From Hygrocybe punicea (taxonomy: Eukaryota > Basidiomycota > Agaricomycetes > Agaricales > Hygrophoraceae), in contig OY744465.1 in NCBI GenBank assembly GCA_963556145.1, forward strand, positions 4,774,001 to 4,838,000: a DNA stretch of 64,000 nt, written 5' to 3'. Under the pieces are notes generated by a model. The model was not told the origin of the DNA, did no database searches, and saw only the letters and a program-made list of their open reading frames with translations. This document shows, in pieces, positions 20,988 through 31,788 of this stretch (positions are counted from its first letter, which is position 1; each line of letters opens with the position of its first letter). The position numbers and the translations under genes are program-made.

Positions 20988-23707
20988 ATGAACATCTTCC
21001 GCAAAGTCTTCTCCCGTAGAACGGTCGCTTGGGTCTCGGGAGGAACTGCGCTGGCTGCCGGTAGTGGTTATTGGTATCTGAACTCTGGACCCGCCTATCC
21101 TGTGTCGACAACGAATACTTGCCGACCCCCGCCGCAATGGACTCCTCCTTCTAGGGAACGAATGTTGGATGCGCTGAAGGCAACTGAACCTGTAGAGACT
21201 CAGGGGTCGCAAAGTAACGAATTTGACTTGCTTATCGTCGGAGGCGGAGCTACTGGCGCTGGTGTTGCCGTTGATGCTGCCAGTCGAGGTCTGAAAGTGG
21301 CTCTTGTTGAGAGGGATGATTTCAGTGCAGGTACCAGTGATTTATTTTTTGCATTCGGTCGCCCAAACTCTTTATGACATGACCGTTGGGAAATTGGGAT
21401 TTGATTTACTTGAAATAATACGTGTCACAGAACGTCCTCAAATTTATTTGTAGGAACCTCTTCCAAGTCTACCCAACTGGTACATGGAGGTGTCCGCTAT
21501 CTCCAAAAAGCTGTCTTTCAGCTCGATTACGAGCAATACAAACTCGTTCGCGAAGCACTTCATGAACGACGTATCTTTTTGCATCTGGCGCCTTACCTGT
21601 CTACGATGTTGCCCATCATGCTACCCATCTACAAGTACGTATTCACTAGCCCCTGTCTCCGTTACAACCGGTTTCCAGCTTACGGTGCGAGAAGATATTG
21701 GCAGATACCGTACTATTGGTCCGGGTGTAAGATGTATGATTTTTTGGCTGGTAAGGAGAACATGGAAAGTTCTTACCTGATGAGCAAAGGCAAGGCATTA
21801 GAGACCTTCCCGATGTTGAAACGCGATGGACTGGTTGGTGCCGTAGTCTATCATGATGGTGCGCATATGGCGATTCACAGTTGGTCTTTGGTGCTGAACT
21901 GATGATGTATCAATGTTCTGTAGGGCTGCACAACGACTCGCGCATGAATATGGCGCTCATAATGACTGCGGTGAAACAAGGCGCAGTTGTTGCTAACCAT
22001 TGCGAGGTCACTGCGCTTCACAAGAACCCTACCGGACATTTGAACGGAGTACGTGTCAAGGACAACCTGACTGGCGAAGAGTGGAACATTCGTGCCAAGG
22101 CAAGTCGCACTCCGAAGTGAGCGTGTCATAATCAACACCTTGCTCTGTTTATTAGGGCATCATAAACGCGACGGGACCGTTCACAGACACCCTCCTCACG
22201 CTTGACAATCCCTCTCACAAACCCATCGTCCAACCATCTTCTGGCATCCACGTCGTACTTCCGGACTATTATTCTCCGCGGAACATGGGTCTCCTGGATC
22301 CGGCCACCTCTGACGGCCGCGTTATATTCTTCCTCCCTTGGCAAGGTAACACTATCGCCGGCACCACCGATTCTCCTGCTGAGGTAGAACGCGAGCCACG
22401 TGCTCGTGAAGAAGACATCCTTTGGGTCCTCAAGGAGGTGCGCGGGTATCTCTCGCCTGACATCGGAGTCGGCAGGGGGGACGTACTGAGCACGTGGAGT
22501 GGCCTGCGGCCACTTGTGCGGAATCCGGGTGCTGCGAAGACGGAGAGTCTCGTTCGGAATTATTTGATCCATGTATCTGATTCCGGGTTGTTGACCATTG
22601 TAGGGGGGAAGTGGACGACTTATAGGGTGATGGCGCAGGAAACTGTTGACACAGCCTTGAAAACGTTTAAGTTGGAAGGATTGGTGAGGAATGGCTGTGT
22701 TACGGAGAATCTGAAGTTGGTGGGAAGTGATGGATGGAGTCACACAATGTTTATTGGATTGGTTCAGAAGGTTCGTAGGAGGAGCCTTCATGGTCTGTCG
22801 ATCCTATATTAATGATAGTTTGTTTTACAGTACGGATTAGAAACGGAAGTAGCCAAGCATCTATCAGATTATTACGGTGACCGTGCTTGGACCGTGTGCT
22901 CCCTCGCCCTCCCTACTGGTAAGACCTGGCCTGAGCGCGGCATACGGATCAGCCCCAAATATCCTCGTATGAGCTGACCTTTGCATTGGCTGAATACGAT
23001 ACTCACAATCCATATTCTATCAGATATTGAAGCAGAAGTTCGCTATGCCGTCCGTCATGAATACGCACAAACCGCTACAGACGTCATTGCCCGACGTATG
23101 CGGCTCTCCTCCCTTGACATCCAAGAGACTGTGAACGCATTACCTCGCGTTGTCGATATCATGGCCACTGAACTGCATTGGAGCCCTTTACAGAAGAGAC
23201 AGCAAATCGAGCAGGCGTTGTCCTTTTTACGCTGTATGGGGTTGGAGCAGCAAGCGACGTCGGTCGTCCACAACACAGCGCCCAAGGGGCTACTCGAGCG
23301 GGCGTTCTGGCGCATCGGTAGCCCGTGGATCAATGCGAGCAAGGCGCGGACGCCTGTTGAGAATACCAGGACTCAGTTTGAGATTAGGGAGGTCGAGGCC
23401 CTCAGACATGCGTTTGAGAAGAGGGCGACGGGCATCGTTGTCAAGGACTTGAGGGGGGGTGTAGAAGGGGTGCAGAGGATAAGGAAGGAGGAGCTTGTTG
23501 AGTTGCTGAAGGAAGTTCCGGGGTATGAGGGTATTTCAGCCAAGGACTGCGAGCATGTGCTCGAGAGAGTTGGATTTGAGAATAGAGTGGATGTTAATTT
23601 TGATGAGTTTGTTGAGGTGCGTGGGTTTAGTCGTTTCCCCAATATGTCACTAACGACCTTTATAGATTTGTGGGACCCTACTCAAACACTTCAGCATGAG
23701 GGGCTGA
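20988..23707 (+). CDS. GUT2: Mitochondrial FAD-dependent glycerol-3-phosphate dehydrogenase
   Basis: Oxidises glycerol-3-phosphate to dihydroxyacetone phosphate at the outer face of the inner mitochondrial membrane and passes electrons to ubiquinone. Exons are 20988-21330, 21454-21634, 21695-21858, 21924-22099, 22156-22770, 22831-22966, 23024-23616 and 23666-23707, and joins preserve frame. The N-terminus has a basic targeting stretch ([11 protein letters not shown]) and a hydrophobic segment. The FAD motif is [22 protein letters not shown]. Then come [38 protein letters not shown] and a C-terminal EF-hand-like region ([10 protein letters not shown]). Intron 4 has a GC-AG boundary (AAG|GCAAGT). 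The stop is 86 bp from the Harbinger-like transposon at 23793, which therefore lies in or just beyond the 3' UTR. Confidence 0.95.
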
Positions 23708-23792
23708 GCGTAGACTTTCAGACTTTCCAGGAAATAATAGACTATTTTTATTCTGAATCTCACGTGATCAATCGCGGAGATCTCCTGATGAG

Positions 23793-23928
23793 TATGACGC
23801 TCCACGTGCACTTTTATTATTTGCGCGATAGAGGCTGCGCGATTGCGCGAATTGGAACTGCGCGGTTTCACAAAGTACACGGACTTTGTTTTTTTGGCAT
23901 TGCTGTGCGTCTGTGGGGCCATTTGGGG
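23793..23928 (+). repeat. Left terminal inverted repeat of the Harbinger-like element
   Basis: Inverted match to 27913-28048, beginning TATGACGCTCC. It contains CG-rich near-repeats (GCGCGATAGAGGCTGCGCGAT) that could serve as transposase binding sites. It is preceded by GATGAG. Confidence 0.9.
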
Positions 23929-24078
23929 TGAATGGAAGAATATCCACAGCACAGATATTAAATCCTATCGTAAATATGACCCTGTAGGACTTTCAAAAAT
24001 ACATCTGGGTTAGAGTTAATGTCGCTGTCTAGACCGTAGACCCATTTCTAGACAAAAATCATAACCCTTTTCAGTATC

Positions 24079-25429
24079 ATGTACGACGACGGCTCCACGC
24101 TTCTCATGGCTGAAGAAGACGACGATGAGAGTGATAGCCTCTTCTATCGTCAGCGAACGTTAGCCTGCGTAGCCCTCGTTGGCTATGGCATACTTGAATC
24201 ACGTCGAATCAAAAGGGACCGCCGCCACGTCACCCAGCACTACTTATGTCGTCCGGATCTCCTCCCCAACCCTCGCAACAGTACCCCCTGGCAGCAGCTG
24301 TATGAAAGTCACAGCGACAAAGCATTTATTACGGTTATGGGGGTCGATGTCGACTCCTTCCACCTCATACTCGATAGCGGGTTCACCAACTTGTGGGTTA
24401 GTAATGTCGTCCCCCGAGCTGACATGAATGCCAACAGTATCCCTCGTACACGACGTCGCTCCCTGGATGCCGCTGGGGCACTAGCGCTAGCCCTCCATCA
24501 CATCACTTCCACAGCACCTTCCCACTCGCTTTCACTCATCTTCACATTGGTTCCAGCGACCGTGCAACGCTATCTAAGGTTTTCCCTCACAATTCTACTC
24601 ACGACACTCCAGTCTTTGCACGACAGTCGCGTTGCATGGCCAAAAGGCAACGAATTTGAAGAATTCAACGAACTCGTCACTCGTCGTCATCCATTATTGT
24701 CCGGTGCCTTCGCTTCAGTCGATGGCCTCAATTTACCCATACAGGAATCGACTGATCCCGAGTTTGAGAATTCAACTTACAATGGATGGCTCCATGCCCA
24801 TTTTATCAGTAATGTCTTTGTCTTTGCGCCGACTGGTAAGCCTTTCCTTTTTTTGACGTTCACACCCACCTAAGAGAACAATTACAGGTGAGATCCTTGC
24901 CTGCAAAGTCAACGCCCCTGGAAGCTGGAACGACTCGCGCAATTCAAAATCTATATACGAGAAGCTTCTCCATGGCACGCCTGATGGCTTTTACCTCATT
25001 GCCGACTCAGCGTTCCCGCGAGGGTGCGCCAACATTGGCGGACGGATACGGGCACCCTTAACCGTCCGCAGCCAACTTCCCTCTGATGAAAAAGAACGGG
25101 CCCAAGTTCTGGCTTTTGATCGACAACTACTTTCATATCGACAGACGGCGGAATGGGGGAATCATGTTCTACAGACATCGTTTGGCCGGTTGCGTGTACC
25201 TCTTTCATCTTCAGATCATCAAGGCAGGGCAGAGCTCCTGGAGATCTGTGTTCGCCTTCACAATTTCCAGACTCGTCGAGTTGGGCTCAATGAGATTAGG
25301 ACAGTGTACATGCCATTATGGGAGCCAACCGAGGTCGAAGCCATCTGGAATGGCTTCGAAAACAGAATCTTTCCTGCACAAAGTAATAGTCGTGTTACTC
25401 GTTACGAGGCAGTGGCCTCCTCTTTTTAG
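24079..25429 (+). CDS. PIF/Harbinger-like DDE transposase
   Basis: DDE_4-type nuclease that cuts and joins the transposon ends. Two exons (24079-24835, 24888-25429) join as PTG/EILACK. Catalytic segments: first Asp in GAFASVDGLNLP (about 24705-24740), second Asp in VNAPGSWNDSRN (about 24908-24943), and Glu region TAEWGNHVLQTSFGRLR (about 25146-25196). The N-terminal part holds a helical region (FHLILDSGFTNLW) and LSLIFTLVPATVQRYLRF, typical of the family's DNA-binding half. There are no stops or frameshifts. It converges with the Myb-like gene of the same element; 350 bp of AT-rich sequence separates them. Confidence 0.9.
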
Positions 25430-25780
25430 CTTCCCCCTTTTTTTTACTATGGTGCAATGAAGTTTTTTTTCAATAACAATCAATGTATTGAATTTTTTCC
25501 AACGACAATTTTAAAAGACCTAACTCAACAGCAACATAGTTGAATGAAAAGGATATAAGGAGTGGAGGTGATTTTTTTCGGCTGAAGGAGCGGGTATATG
25601 TTTCACTGGCAGGAAGTGGAAACAAATGACAGGACGAGAGAACAAAAGACAGGAGCGGGTATGTGTTTTCAGGATGGAACCGAAGGCAGGACACAAGGGA
25701 ACAAAAGACAGGATGTGAGAGAACGAAAGATTATGGAGCAGGGGTATCTTTTCAGGGATGGAGAGGCGGGAATGAATGAA
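25430..25780. other. Spacer between the two convergent transposon genes
   Basis: No gene is seen. The stretch has T-rich runs (25430-25510) that could serve as transcription ends for the transposase gene, and purine-rich GACAGGANNNGAGAGAACAAAAGACAGG-like near-repeats at about 25625-25725 (AACAAAAGACAGGA occurs twice). Confidence 0.5.
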
Positions 25781-27338
25781 TCACTCAGCTGTCTTCTCCG
25801 GGGTGAAGTCGTGTGTGATGCGCTTGGTCGTGGGTGAATCTCCTGCGTGGTCGGATTCGTCGCTGCCAACCCACATAGTTGCCTTCCCACCATCACCATA
25901 TGAAATGTCTTGACGGCGGAGTCGACGCTCACGGCGCTCACGCACGGGTTGAGCATCCCGTATGTATGCCATCATTTCTGCCCGATCTAGTTTTCGAGTG
26001 GCTTCATTGCGATCACGTTCGACATCAGAAAGACGTGTGCGGAGCACCTCGATCGTAGCCTGTGAGTCACGAAGCTGGTTGGTGAGACTGAGGATCTGGG
26101 TGTTCTGAATTGAGCGCGTCGTCCTTTCCTCTGTCATAGCAGCATGGACACGGGGATCCAGAGCGTTCGAGATGGTCTTGAGAAACTCGCTGCCAGCGTT
26201 TTTACCTGGCCGTGCCAAAGTGGCGGTTTGTGAACGACGAGATACTGTAACTCCAGGCTCCTGCTTGACAACAACTTCGCCGTCACGTTTTCCACCCAAG
26301 ATTTTGTCGTAGGTTGTATCGTCGTGATCGCTGTCATCGGAAATCTCAATGAGATCGTCGTTGTCGTCATCGACGGTTTGAGTCATGAATTTTTCATCCA
26401 TCACATCGTATATCACGTGTGCACGGTCGATGTATGCGGGGCAATCTGCACGACCAGTAGGTTTCTCCATCCGGACAAGCTGTTTAAATTTTTTATTGAG
26501 TGAGGTAGCATTGCGCTCTGGTCTACCATGCGCAAGTGCCCAATCCTTGAACTTAACAGCCACCGTGTTCCATCCTGTTTCCCCGGTTGGAACAAGTTCT
26601 TCCAAGATATCGAGCAAAGCATCGATGTCTTCGACAGAGTAATTGGAAGAACCGGTTGCACGACCACGGGGTTTTTTGGCGGAGGCCGGAATGATATCAT
26701 AGGCTGCCTGCCGCTTGAGACCGCGGGGCTTGTCAGGCTTGTCAGGATTGCCCTTGCCCTTTCCGCCAGTGGGGCGTCGAGCACCTGCAACTTTCATGGT
26801 AGGTTGGGCAGTCTTCCTTCGAAGTGCAGCCGGCACATTGACTGTATCTGAAAGCGGCTCGATCGAGGGTGGTCGGGGCAACGTGGGAAGGATCTGTTGA
26901 GTAGGTGGCAAAGGGTTGCCATTATGAGATGTGTCTGCAGGCGGAGGCACTGGTAGCGCAGGGGGAGGCACCGGGAGTGCAGGAAGGATATCTTGAGTAG
27001 GCGGCAAAAAGTTGCCATAATGAGTCACATCTGCAGGATTGGAGAGCGGTGGCTTGAACCCTTGGATTAGTTTCAATCATATGCAACAACATGATTGAAG
27101 ACATACAAAACGGAACATATTCTCCTTATCCAACATATTATGACCAGGGGGTAAGTTGAACTACGAAAGAATGTTGAACTTGAGAAAGAGGCATAATAAT
27201 AATGGAACCTAATGGAATACGCACAATAGGTTTCCTTGGCGGCATGGGGACCCATGCAGAATCAGAGCCAACACGCTGAAAATGGTTGCCAGATGTGTCG
27301 GTGAGATACTGAGGAACACCGTGGGGTGAAGAATCCAT
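25781..27338 (-). CDS. Myb/SANT-like accessory protein of the Harbinger-like element
   Basis: Second gene of the element; in PIF/Harbinger transposons a Myb-like protein helps bring the transposase to the nucleus and the ends. Exon 1 (27338-27221) and exon 2 (27060-25781) join in frame across a 160-base intron. The protein has a Pro-rich N-terminus with PALPVPP repeats, a basic Gly/Lys stretch (GGKGKGNPDKPDKPRG), a Myb-like domain (YSVEDIDALLDILEELVPTG, GWNTVAVKFKDWA, NKKFKQLVRMEKPTG), an acidic patch (DDDNDDLIEISDDSDHDD) and a C-terminal coiled coil (LRTRLSDVERDRNEATRKL). It is open throughout. The partner decayed copy at 49.3-51.3 kb has the same order. Confidence 0.85.
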
Positions 27339-27912
27339 TATTGTGAGTGAAGGAGTGTGTGAGTGTGAGTGTGAGTGCGGGAGGAATGGGGGGCATGCGA
27401 GAGGTCTTGAAGCCTTATATATTGCTTGAAGGCGCTGGTTGCAAGGTTGTAAATGAGAGCGCTCATATCGGTAATGATAATATAAATTAATATATTAATG
27501 ATAAGCGGTTGCTTAAGGACCTGTGCCTATATATTCGGCCATGACGGTGAGCTGTGGTCATGCGCAGAGTGCTGCAGACAGTGAGCGCACATCGTTGGCA
27601 TTTGCGGCGGGTATACCAAATTTGGGCATATCTAGACACCAAAAATGGCTCACGGAGTTTGAAATGTGGTTTGGAACGTACTTTTACTCTGGTAAGGGGG
27701 GGGTCACCCCCCCTCCAGAATAACGTTTGGAAATGGGTTCTCGATCACCCAAGGACCCTTGATGAACCAGCGACCTGGCTCGGCACCTCGGCTTCTAGGT
27801 TTATGTTGCGAATTTTTGTTTAGAAATAGGATTCAGAGCTGTGGATTTGCTTCCAATAGTTGACTAAAACACTCTAAGTATACAGGTAGAAATAAATTAA
27901 ATGTACTATTCT

Positions 27913-28048
27913 CCCCAAATGGCCCCACAGACGCACAGCAATGCCAAAAAAACAAAGTCTGTGTACCTTGTGAAACCGCGCGGTTCCAATTCGCGCGATC
28001 GCGCAGCCTCTATCGCGCAAATAATAAAAGTGCACGTGGAACGTCATA
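27913..28048 (-). repeat. Right terminal inverted repeat of the Harbinger-like element
   Basis: Inverted copy of 23793-23928, ending CGTCATA and followed by GATGAG. Between the Myb-like gene start (27338) and this repeat lies about 570 bp without a gene, presumed promoter and subterminal sequence of the element. Confidence 0.9.
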
Positions 28049-28054
28049 GATGAG

Positions 28055-29637
28055 TGGCCGATGAGTCGCGTGTGGCGCGACAGCTCATTGTGTGACTCCG
28101 CGTTTGATTCAATCCGAGTATCCGACCAGTACAAAAGCGGGAACAGCGTTTTGATTAACCCCCCCCCCGCGCGCTTTCTCTCCTCCTCCCTGTCATGGGG
28201 GGGCCCTTTCCCTGTTTTGAGCATTTTTGGAGCGTTGAAACGATGAGCTTGGTTCTGACTCATCCAACCCTGGCGATAACTCCTGGTCTTCTCCCCTCTT
28301 TCCCACCGTCGTCGTCACAGCCTAGGACCTTTTATATCTCCCATGGAGTCTAGGCCAACAGTGAGGCACTGAGGGCAATAGTTGGGTTGGGTTTCATGGT
28401 GTAACGTCACCCAACTTATCGTCTGATTTTCAAACTTATTCTTGCGGCGTGGTCCAAGAGGCACCTTACCCTCACACGTGATAGGTCTTTGGGAAGACGC
28501 TATTTTGAATCCTGTTATATAAAGACTCGCTGGGTTGCTTGTTTTCGGTTGTCTTGTCCCCGGTCTTCTGGAATCTTCTGGTTCGGAACTGACGGGAGGG
28601 GGCCAGACTCTTCTCGTCGATTGCAGGGTGGCCGAACGCGCTGAATTTCAGCTGCTCCACGTATAACTGTGGTGACCCGGCCATCCATATACCGCCATGC
28701 TCTCATGACACTCATTCTAGTTGCTTCTCATTGCTTCCATGCGCGCATCAGTCATTGGTGCGTCGTCATGGTCTGCGTGTGCCTGGCGGGTGACACGCCG
28801 AAATGCTGCGTCAACAGGCTGCGCTGTCTCTTTCTGCCGTTGCCACCTCTTGGATGACATATCACGGTGCTGCGATACTAGGTTTGCATTACGAATCAAG
28901 ACGTGGGGGACGAAACACTCGACACGTACTCGACACGTACTGGGTTGTCGTGACTTTGCCTTGTCTCGTGATTCCCAAACGCCCTCCGCCCAATTCGACA
29001 CCCTATGCCCAGCAAGCCTGGTGATAACATTGAGCGGTGCACACGTTACGGCAGCCATGCATGGAAGTGAGCATTGCCACAGCGACGTGTAACCTCTCGC
29101 CGTGCTTTCCGGCGCTGTTTGCTAATTTGGAAACACGAGGCATCCAAAACCAGCATTTCGGGCTCTCGCAACCGCGTCAATATGACTCGCTACATAAATT
29201 TTTTTCACCCAATCTCCGCTGATAACGACATGGATGAACAAAGGCTGGAGGCATTCAGGAATATGGTGTGCTTAGGCTGTGCTTTTCAGCAATTTGCTGG
29301 TGACTGCTGTGCAGAAATCATGCATGTTATTTATCATTTGAGAAATTGTGCCTGAGTGGGCGGTACCCGAAAACCGGGTAACGGTCGGGGTTTCAAATGC
29401 TGTGATATGAGGACTTTATAAGGAGTCGTTGAGTCATTCGACGGTGCTGCGTCTTTTCCCCCCTAACCACCAACTCATCGGACCTGGGCAGAGACACATT
29501 TCTGTTCAGGGCGTACATAGGCGAAACAGTACTTATCTGAGGCACTTGTGAGTGGAATCATTCGTACCCCCCCCCTGGAAATTGGTCTACATTTCCCCCG
29601 TCGTTATCGTGTATTCGTCTCGACTCAGTCCTGTGTA
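28055..29637 (+). other. Upstream region of the bZIP gene
   Basis: No complete gene is recognised. It holds a C-run (28161-28169) and CT-rich tracts near 28180-28200 and 28300. A minimal-promoter-like CTTTATAAGG lies at 29414-29423. Open stretches at 28717-29058 and 29074-29355 are short and family-less; the second could encode a 42-codon upstream ORF (29230-29355) only if transcription starts well upstream of the TATA-like box. Confidence 0.5.
29414..29436 (+). promoter_or_regulatory. TATA-like box and Gcn4-type site (TGAGTCA)
   Basis: CTTTATAAGG at 29414-29423 is followed by TGAGTCA at 29430-29436, the classic Gcn4/AP-1 half-site pair, about 205 bp before the ATG of a Gcn4-like gene. This suggests autoregulation, as known for cpc-1/cpcA in other fungi. 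Its place just after the TATA-like box is unusual. Confidence 0.5.
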
Positions 29638-31263
29638 ATGTCATCGTCTTCCGTTATCGACGGCAATACGATGTCGGCTATGGTTGGCACGCTCATTGCA
29701 TCGCCCACTGTGTCCGCCCAAGCGAGAGCCACACATCATCAGATAAAATCAGATTCCCATAACTCATCTCACTGTTGGGGCAATACTTCACCATCACCTT
29801 CCGGCGATGCCGAGACCTCTCGTGATTTGAATGGAAAACTGATTGAGCCGTCATCGCCGCGTTCCAGATCCTCAAGGCTGCCTCCGTTGCTGCTGCCCAC
29901 AAAATCATATCTTCACACCCCACCCGAGTCCGCGATTTCCGCCCCCATCGAATACACTTACAACACTGCACGCCAAGATGTTCGCGATCCGTTTGTGAAC
30001 CCTTCGGCTTCCTACCCTACTCTATCGTCAACCGGACCTCGCGATGCATATATCTCATCCACCCCTCTTGAAAGACCACTTTCAAGCTTGTATTCTCAAC
30101 ATGACTCGCTAAATCAGACAACTCGTCCTTGGACGTCAAACCAGGTCTTTCCTCGACTACCGGACTTAGCTGCCCATTATGGCATCCCCCAACTCTTACC
30201 ACCAGCACCACGCACCACACCTCGTCGACCATCTTTACACTCGCCATCAAGTTCAAACCATCCCCCAGAATCTTTCGATCAAGTGTGCTCCAACTACTTG
30301 ACCATGTTGTCTCAAAAGCCCGACGATAACACCATGGCTGAGGAAACATCACCCATCATGGATTCGACGGATTTGTTGCCTCCTTTGGTTACCACGGAGG
30401 ACGCTGTTCAGTCTCTTTATGAGGTTTTGTCAGGTGATTCAGACTTTGTATGGCTGTGTTCGGGGCCGACGTTGACTCACGGTCTGCTCGCTTCAGCTTC
30501 CCCCGAGTTCTCTACTTCTCCAGATTTTGCCATGAGCGAATTCCTCACATCCCCTTGGGATGACTCACCACTAGACGACATGTTGACGACGCCTGCCGCT
30601 GACATGTTAACCAGTCCCCTCCTCGCAGACTTTGGTGACGTCTCTGAAATGAACCTGTTCGGTGGTGTGATGTCGCTGTTTGACCAGGTCTCAAAACCTG
30701 TTGAACCGTCTTCCGTCTTGCCGCAGCACGCTCCGAGGCTAGACTTGGAGAACATGTACACAATGTCACCAGTCACACCGTCTCTCGATCCCAATTCCCT
30801 TTACGCATCCCCTCGCCTCCCGAGTACTCCTGCTCTCCCCACCGCACGACGGAAGAGTCTGGCCACTGGTACTCGCCGGAACCTTACCCCGGATTCCCTA
30901 GTTCCTTTCGATGCTCCAACCCAGCCACGCAAGTACGCCACGCCGTCGGCGACTTCGAGGAAGGAGCTGCCTGCCGTCTTTGCTAAGAAGCGGGCACGGT
31001 CGCAGGCTTTTGGGGATGAGGAGGATGAGTTACCGGAGGAGCCGTTGCCGCCCAACGCCACAGAGAAGGAACAGATCGAATGGAAGCGGCGGCAGAATAC
31101 CCTGGCTGCTAGGAAAAGTCGGAAACGGAAGTTGCAACACCAGCTGGAGCTGGAGAATGCTGTAGAACGTCTCACCGCTGAAAAGGAGACGTGGAGAGTG
31201 CGTGCCATGACATATCAAGCAATGCTCAAGAACCACGGCCACGAAGTTCCCGACTTCTCCTAA
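29638..31263 (+). CDS. Gcn4/Cpc1-like bZIP transcription factor
   Basis: A 541-residue nuclear DNA-binding protein. The start ATG (29638) is the first in frame after the TATA-like region; the open frame before it has no ATG and probably contains a 5' UTR intron (GTGAGT at 29548, CAG at 29626-29628). The long N-terminal region is Ser/Pro/Thr-rich, with acidic-hydrophobic segments such as DSDFVWLCSG and MNLFGGVMSLFDQ that could be activation regions. The basic region is RRQNTLAARKSRKRKLQ (about residues 487-503), with the bZIP N-x7-R spacing, followed by a short zipper (LELENAVERLTAEKETW). In Gcn4-type factors this controls amino-acid-starvation genes; orthology is inferred from the C-terminus only. 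No introns are seen within the coding part. Confidence 0.85.
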   Translation: MSSSSVIDGNTMSAMVGTLIASPTVSAQARATHHQIKSDSHNSSHCWGNTSPSPSGDAETSRDLNGKLIEPSSPRSRSSRLPPLLLPTKSYLHTPPESAISAPIEYTYNTARQDVRDPFVNPSASYPTLSSTGPRDAYISSTPLERPLSSLYSQHDSLNQTTRPWTSNQVFPRLPDLAAHYGIPQLLPPAPRTTPRRPSLHSPSSSNHPPESFDQVCSNYLTMLSQKPDDNTMAEETSPIMDSTDLLPPLVTTEDAVQSLYEVLSGDSDFVWLCSGPTLTHGLLASASPEFSTSPDFAMSEFLTSPWDDSPLDDMLTTPAADMLTSPLLADFGDVSEMNLFGGVMSLFDQVSKPVEPSSVLPQHAPRLDLENMYTMSPVTPSLDPNSLYASPRLPSTPALPTARRKSLATGTRRNLTPDSLVPFDAPTQPRKYATPSATSRKELPAVFAKKRARSQAFGDEEDELPEEPLPPNATEKEQIEWKRRQNTLAARKSRKRKLQHQLELENAVERLTAEKETWRVRAMTYQAMLKNHGHEVPDFS

Positions 31264-31788
31264 AAACATTTATTTCTTTTATATTTCCACACCCCTTCCT
31301 TTCTTTCGAACTATGAAGTCGCCCCCCAGTTTCGGCGACCTTCGATACTCCGTGTAATTATCATCATCATCATTCCCCCACCATTGGTCAGGAGTACGTC
31401 GTATCCCCCTCCATTTCCACTCGCTGCTCTGGTATTGCTTTCGATCTCTTTTAACCATAGTTTACCGAATATATAGCAAGTGTTAGGCTTCGGCATACCC
31501 TTATGTTGCCATCATATTGTACGCAGGATAAAACAGTTTATTTTGTTGGGTTACAAATATCAATCAAAGTTGTTTCTGGTTGTATTAGAGCTGTGTGACT
31601 GTAAGCTTATTACCAGCACATGCATGCTCTTGGGCAGTGCCTCTTTCCTGTCATTTCTAACGAGACGTACATCTGAACGAACTTCTCCCATTCCCGTACC
31701 ATCGTCGCCGCCTGTCTCCGCGCGGTCCTCTGCGCTGCACACATCGACTCGGAGCTGCATAAAGGGTAGGCTCTCCAGAGCTCACAAA
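31264..31788. other. Spacer between the bZIP and GDA1-type genes
   Basis: Contains the bZIP 3' UTR (T-rich after 31264) and the upstream region of the next gene. No separate gene is supported; the long open frame through 31480-31788 has no family features and lies upstream of the favoured start at 31789. Confidence 0.6.

Larger units (their letters stand above)
23793..28048. mobile_element. Intact PIF/Harbinger-like DNA transposon (two ORFs, 136-bp TIRs)
   Basis: The ends are inverted repeats of about 136 bp (23793-23928 and 27913-28048), starting TATGACG and including CCACGTGCACTTTTATTATT, with about five mismatches between copies. The direct repeat GATGAG flanks both sides (23787-23792 and 28049-28054). 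Inside are a DDE transposase (24079-25429, plus) and a Myb/SANT-like protein (25781-27338, minus), convergent and both open. The two-gene layout is that of PIF/Harbinger elements, although a 6-bp target duplication is not typical of them (3 bp is usual). The copy looks young and possibly autonomous. Confidence 0.88.

Noticed and set aside
29548..29637. GTG start for the bZIP protein at 29548
   Set aside because: The codon is part of a GTGAGT splice-donor-like sequence and the first ATG in frame at 29638 gives a normal start.
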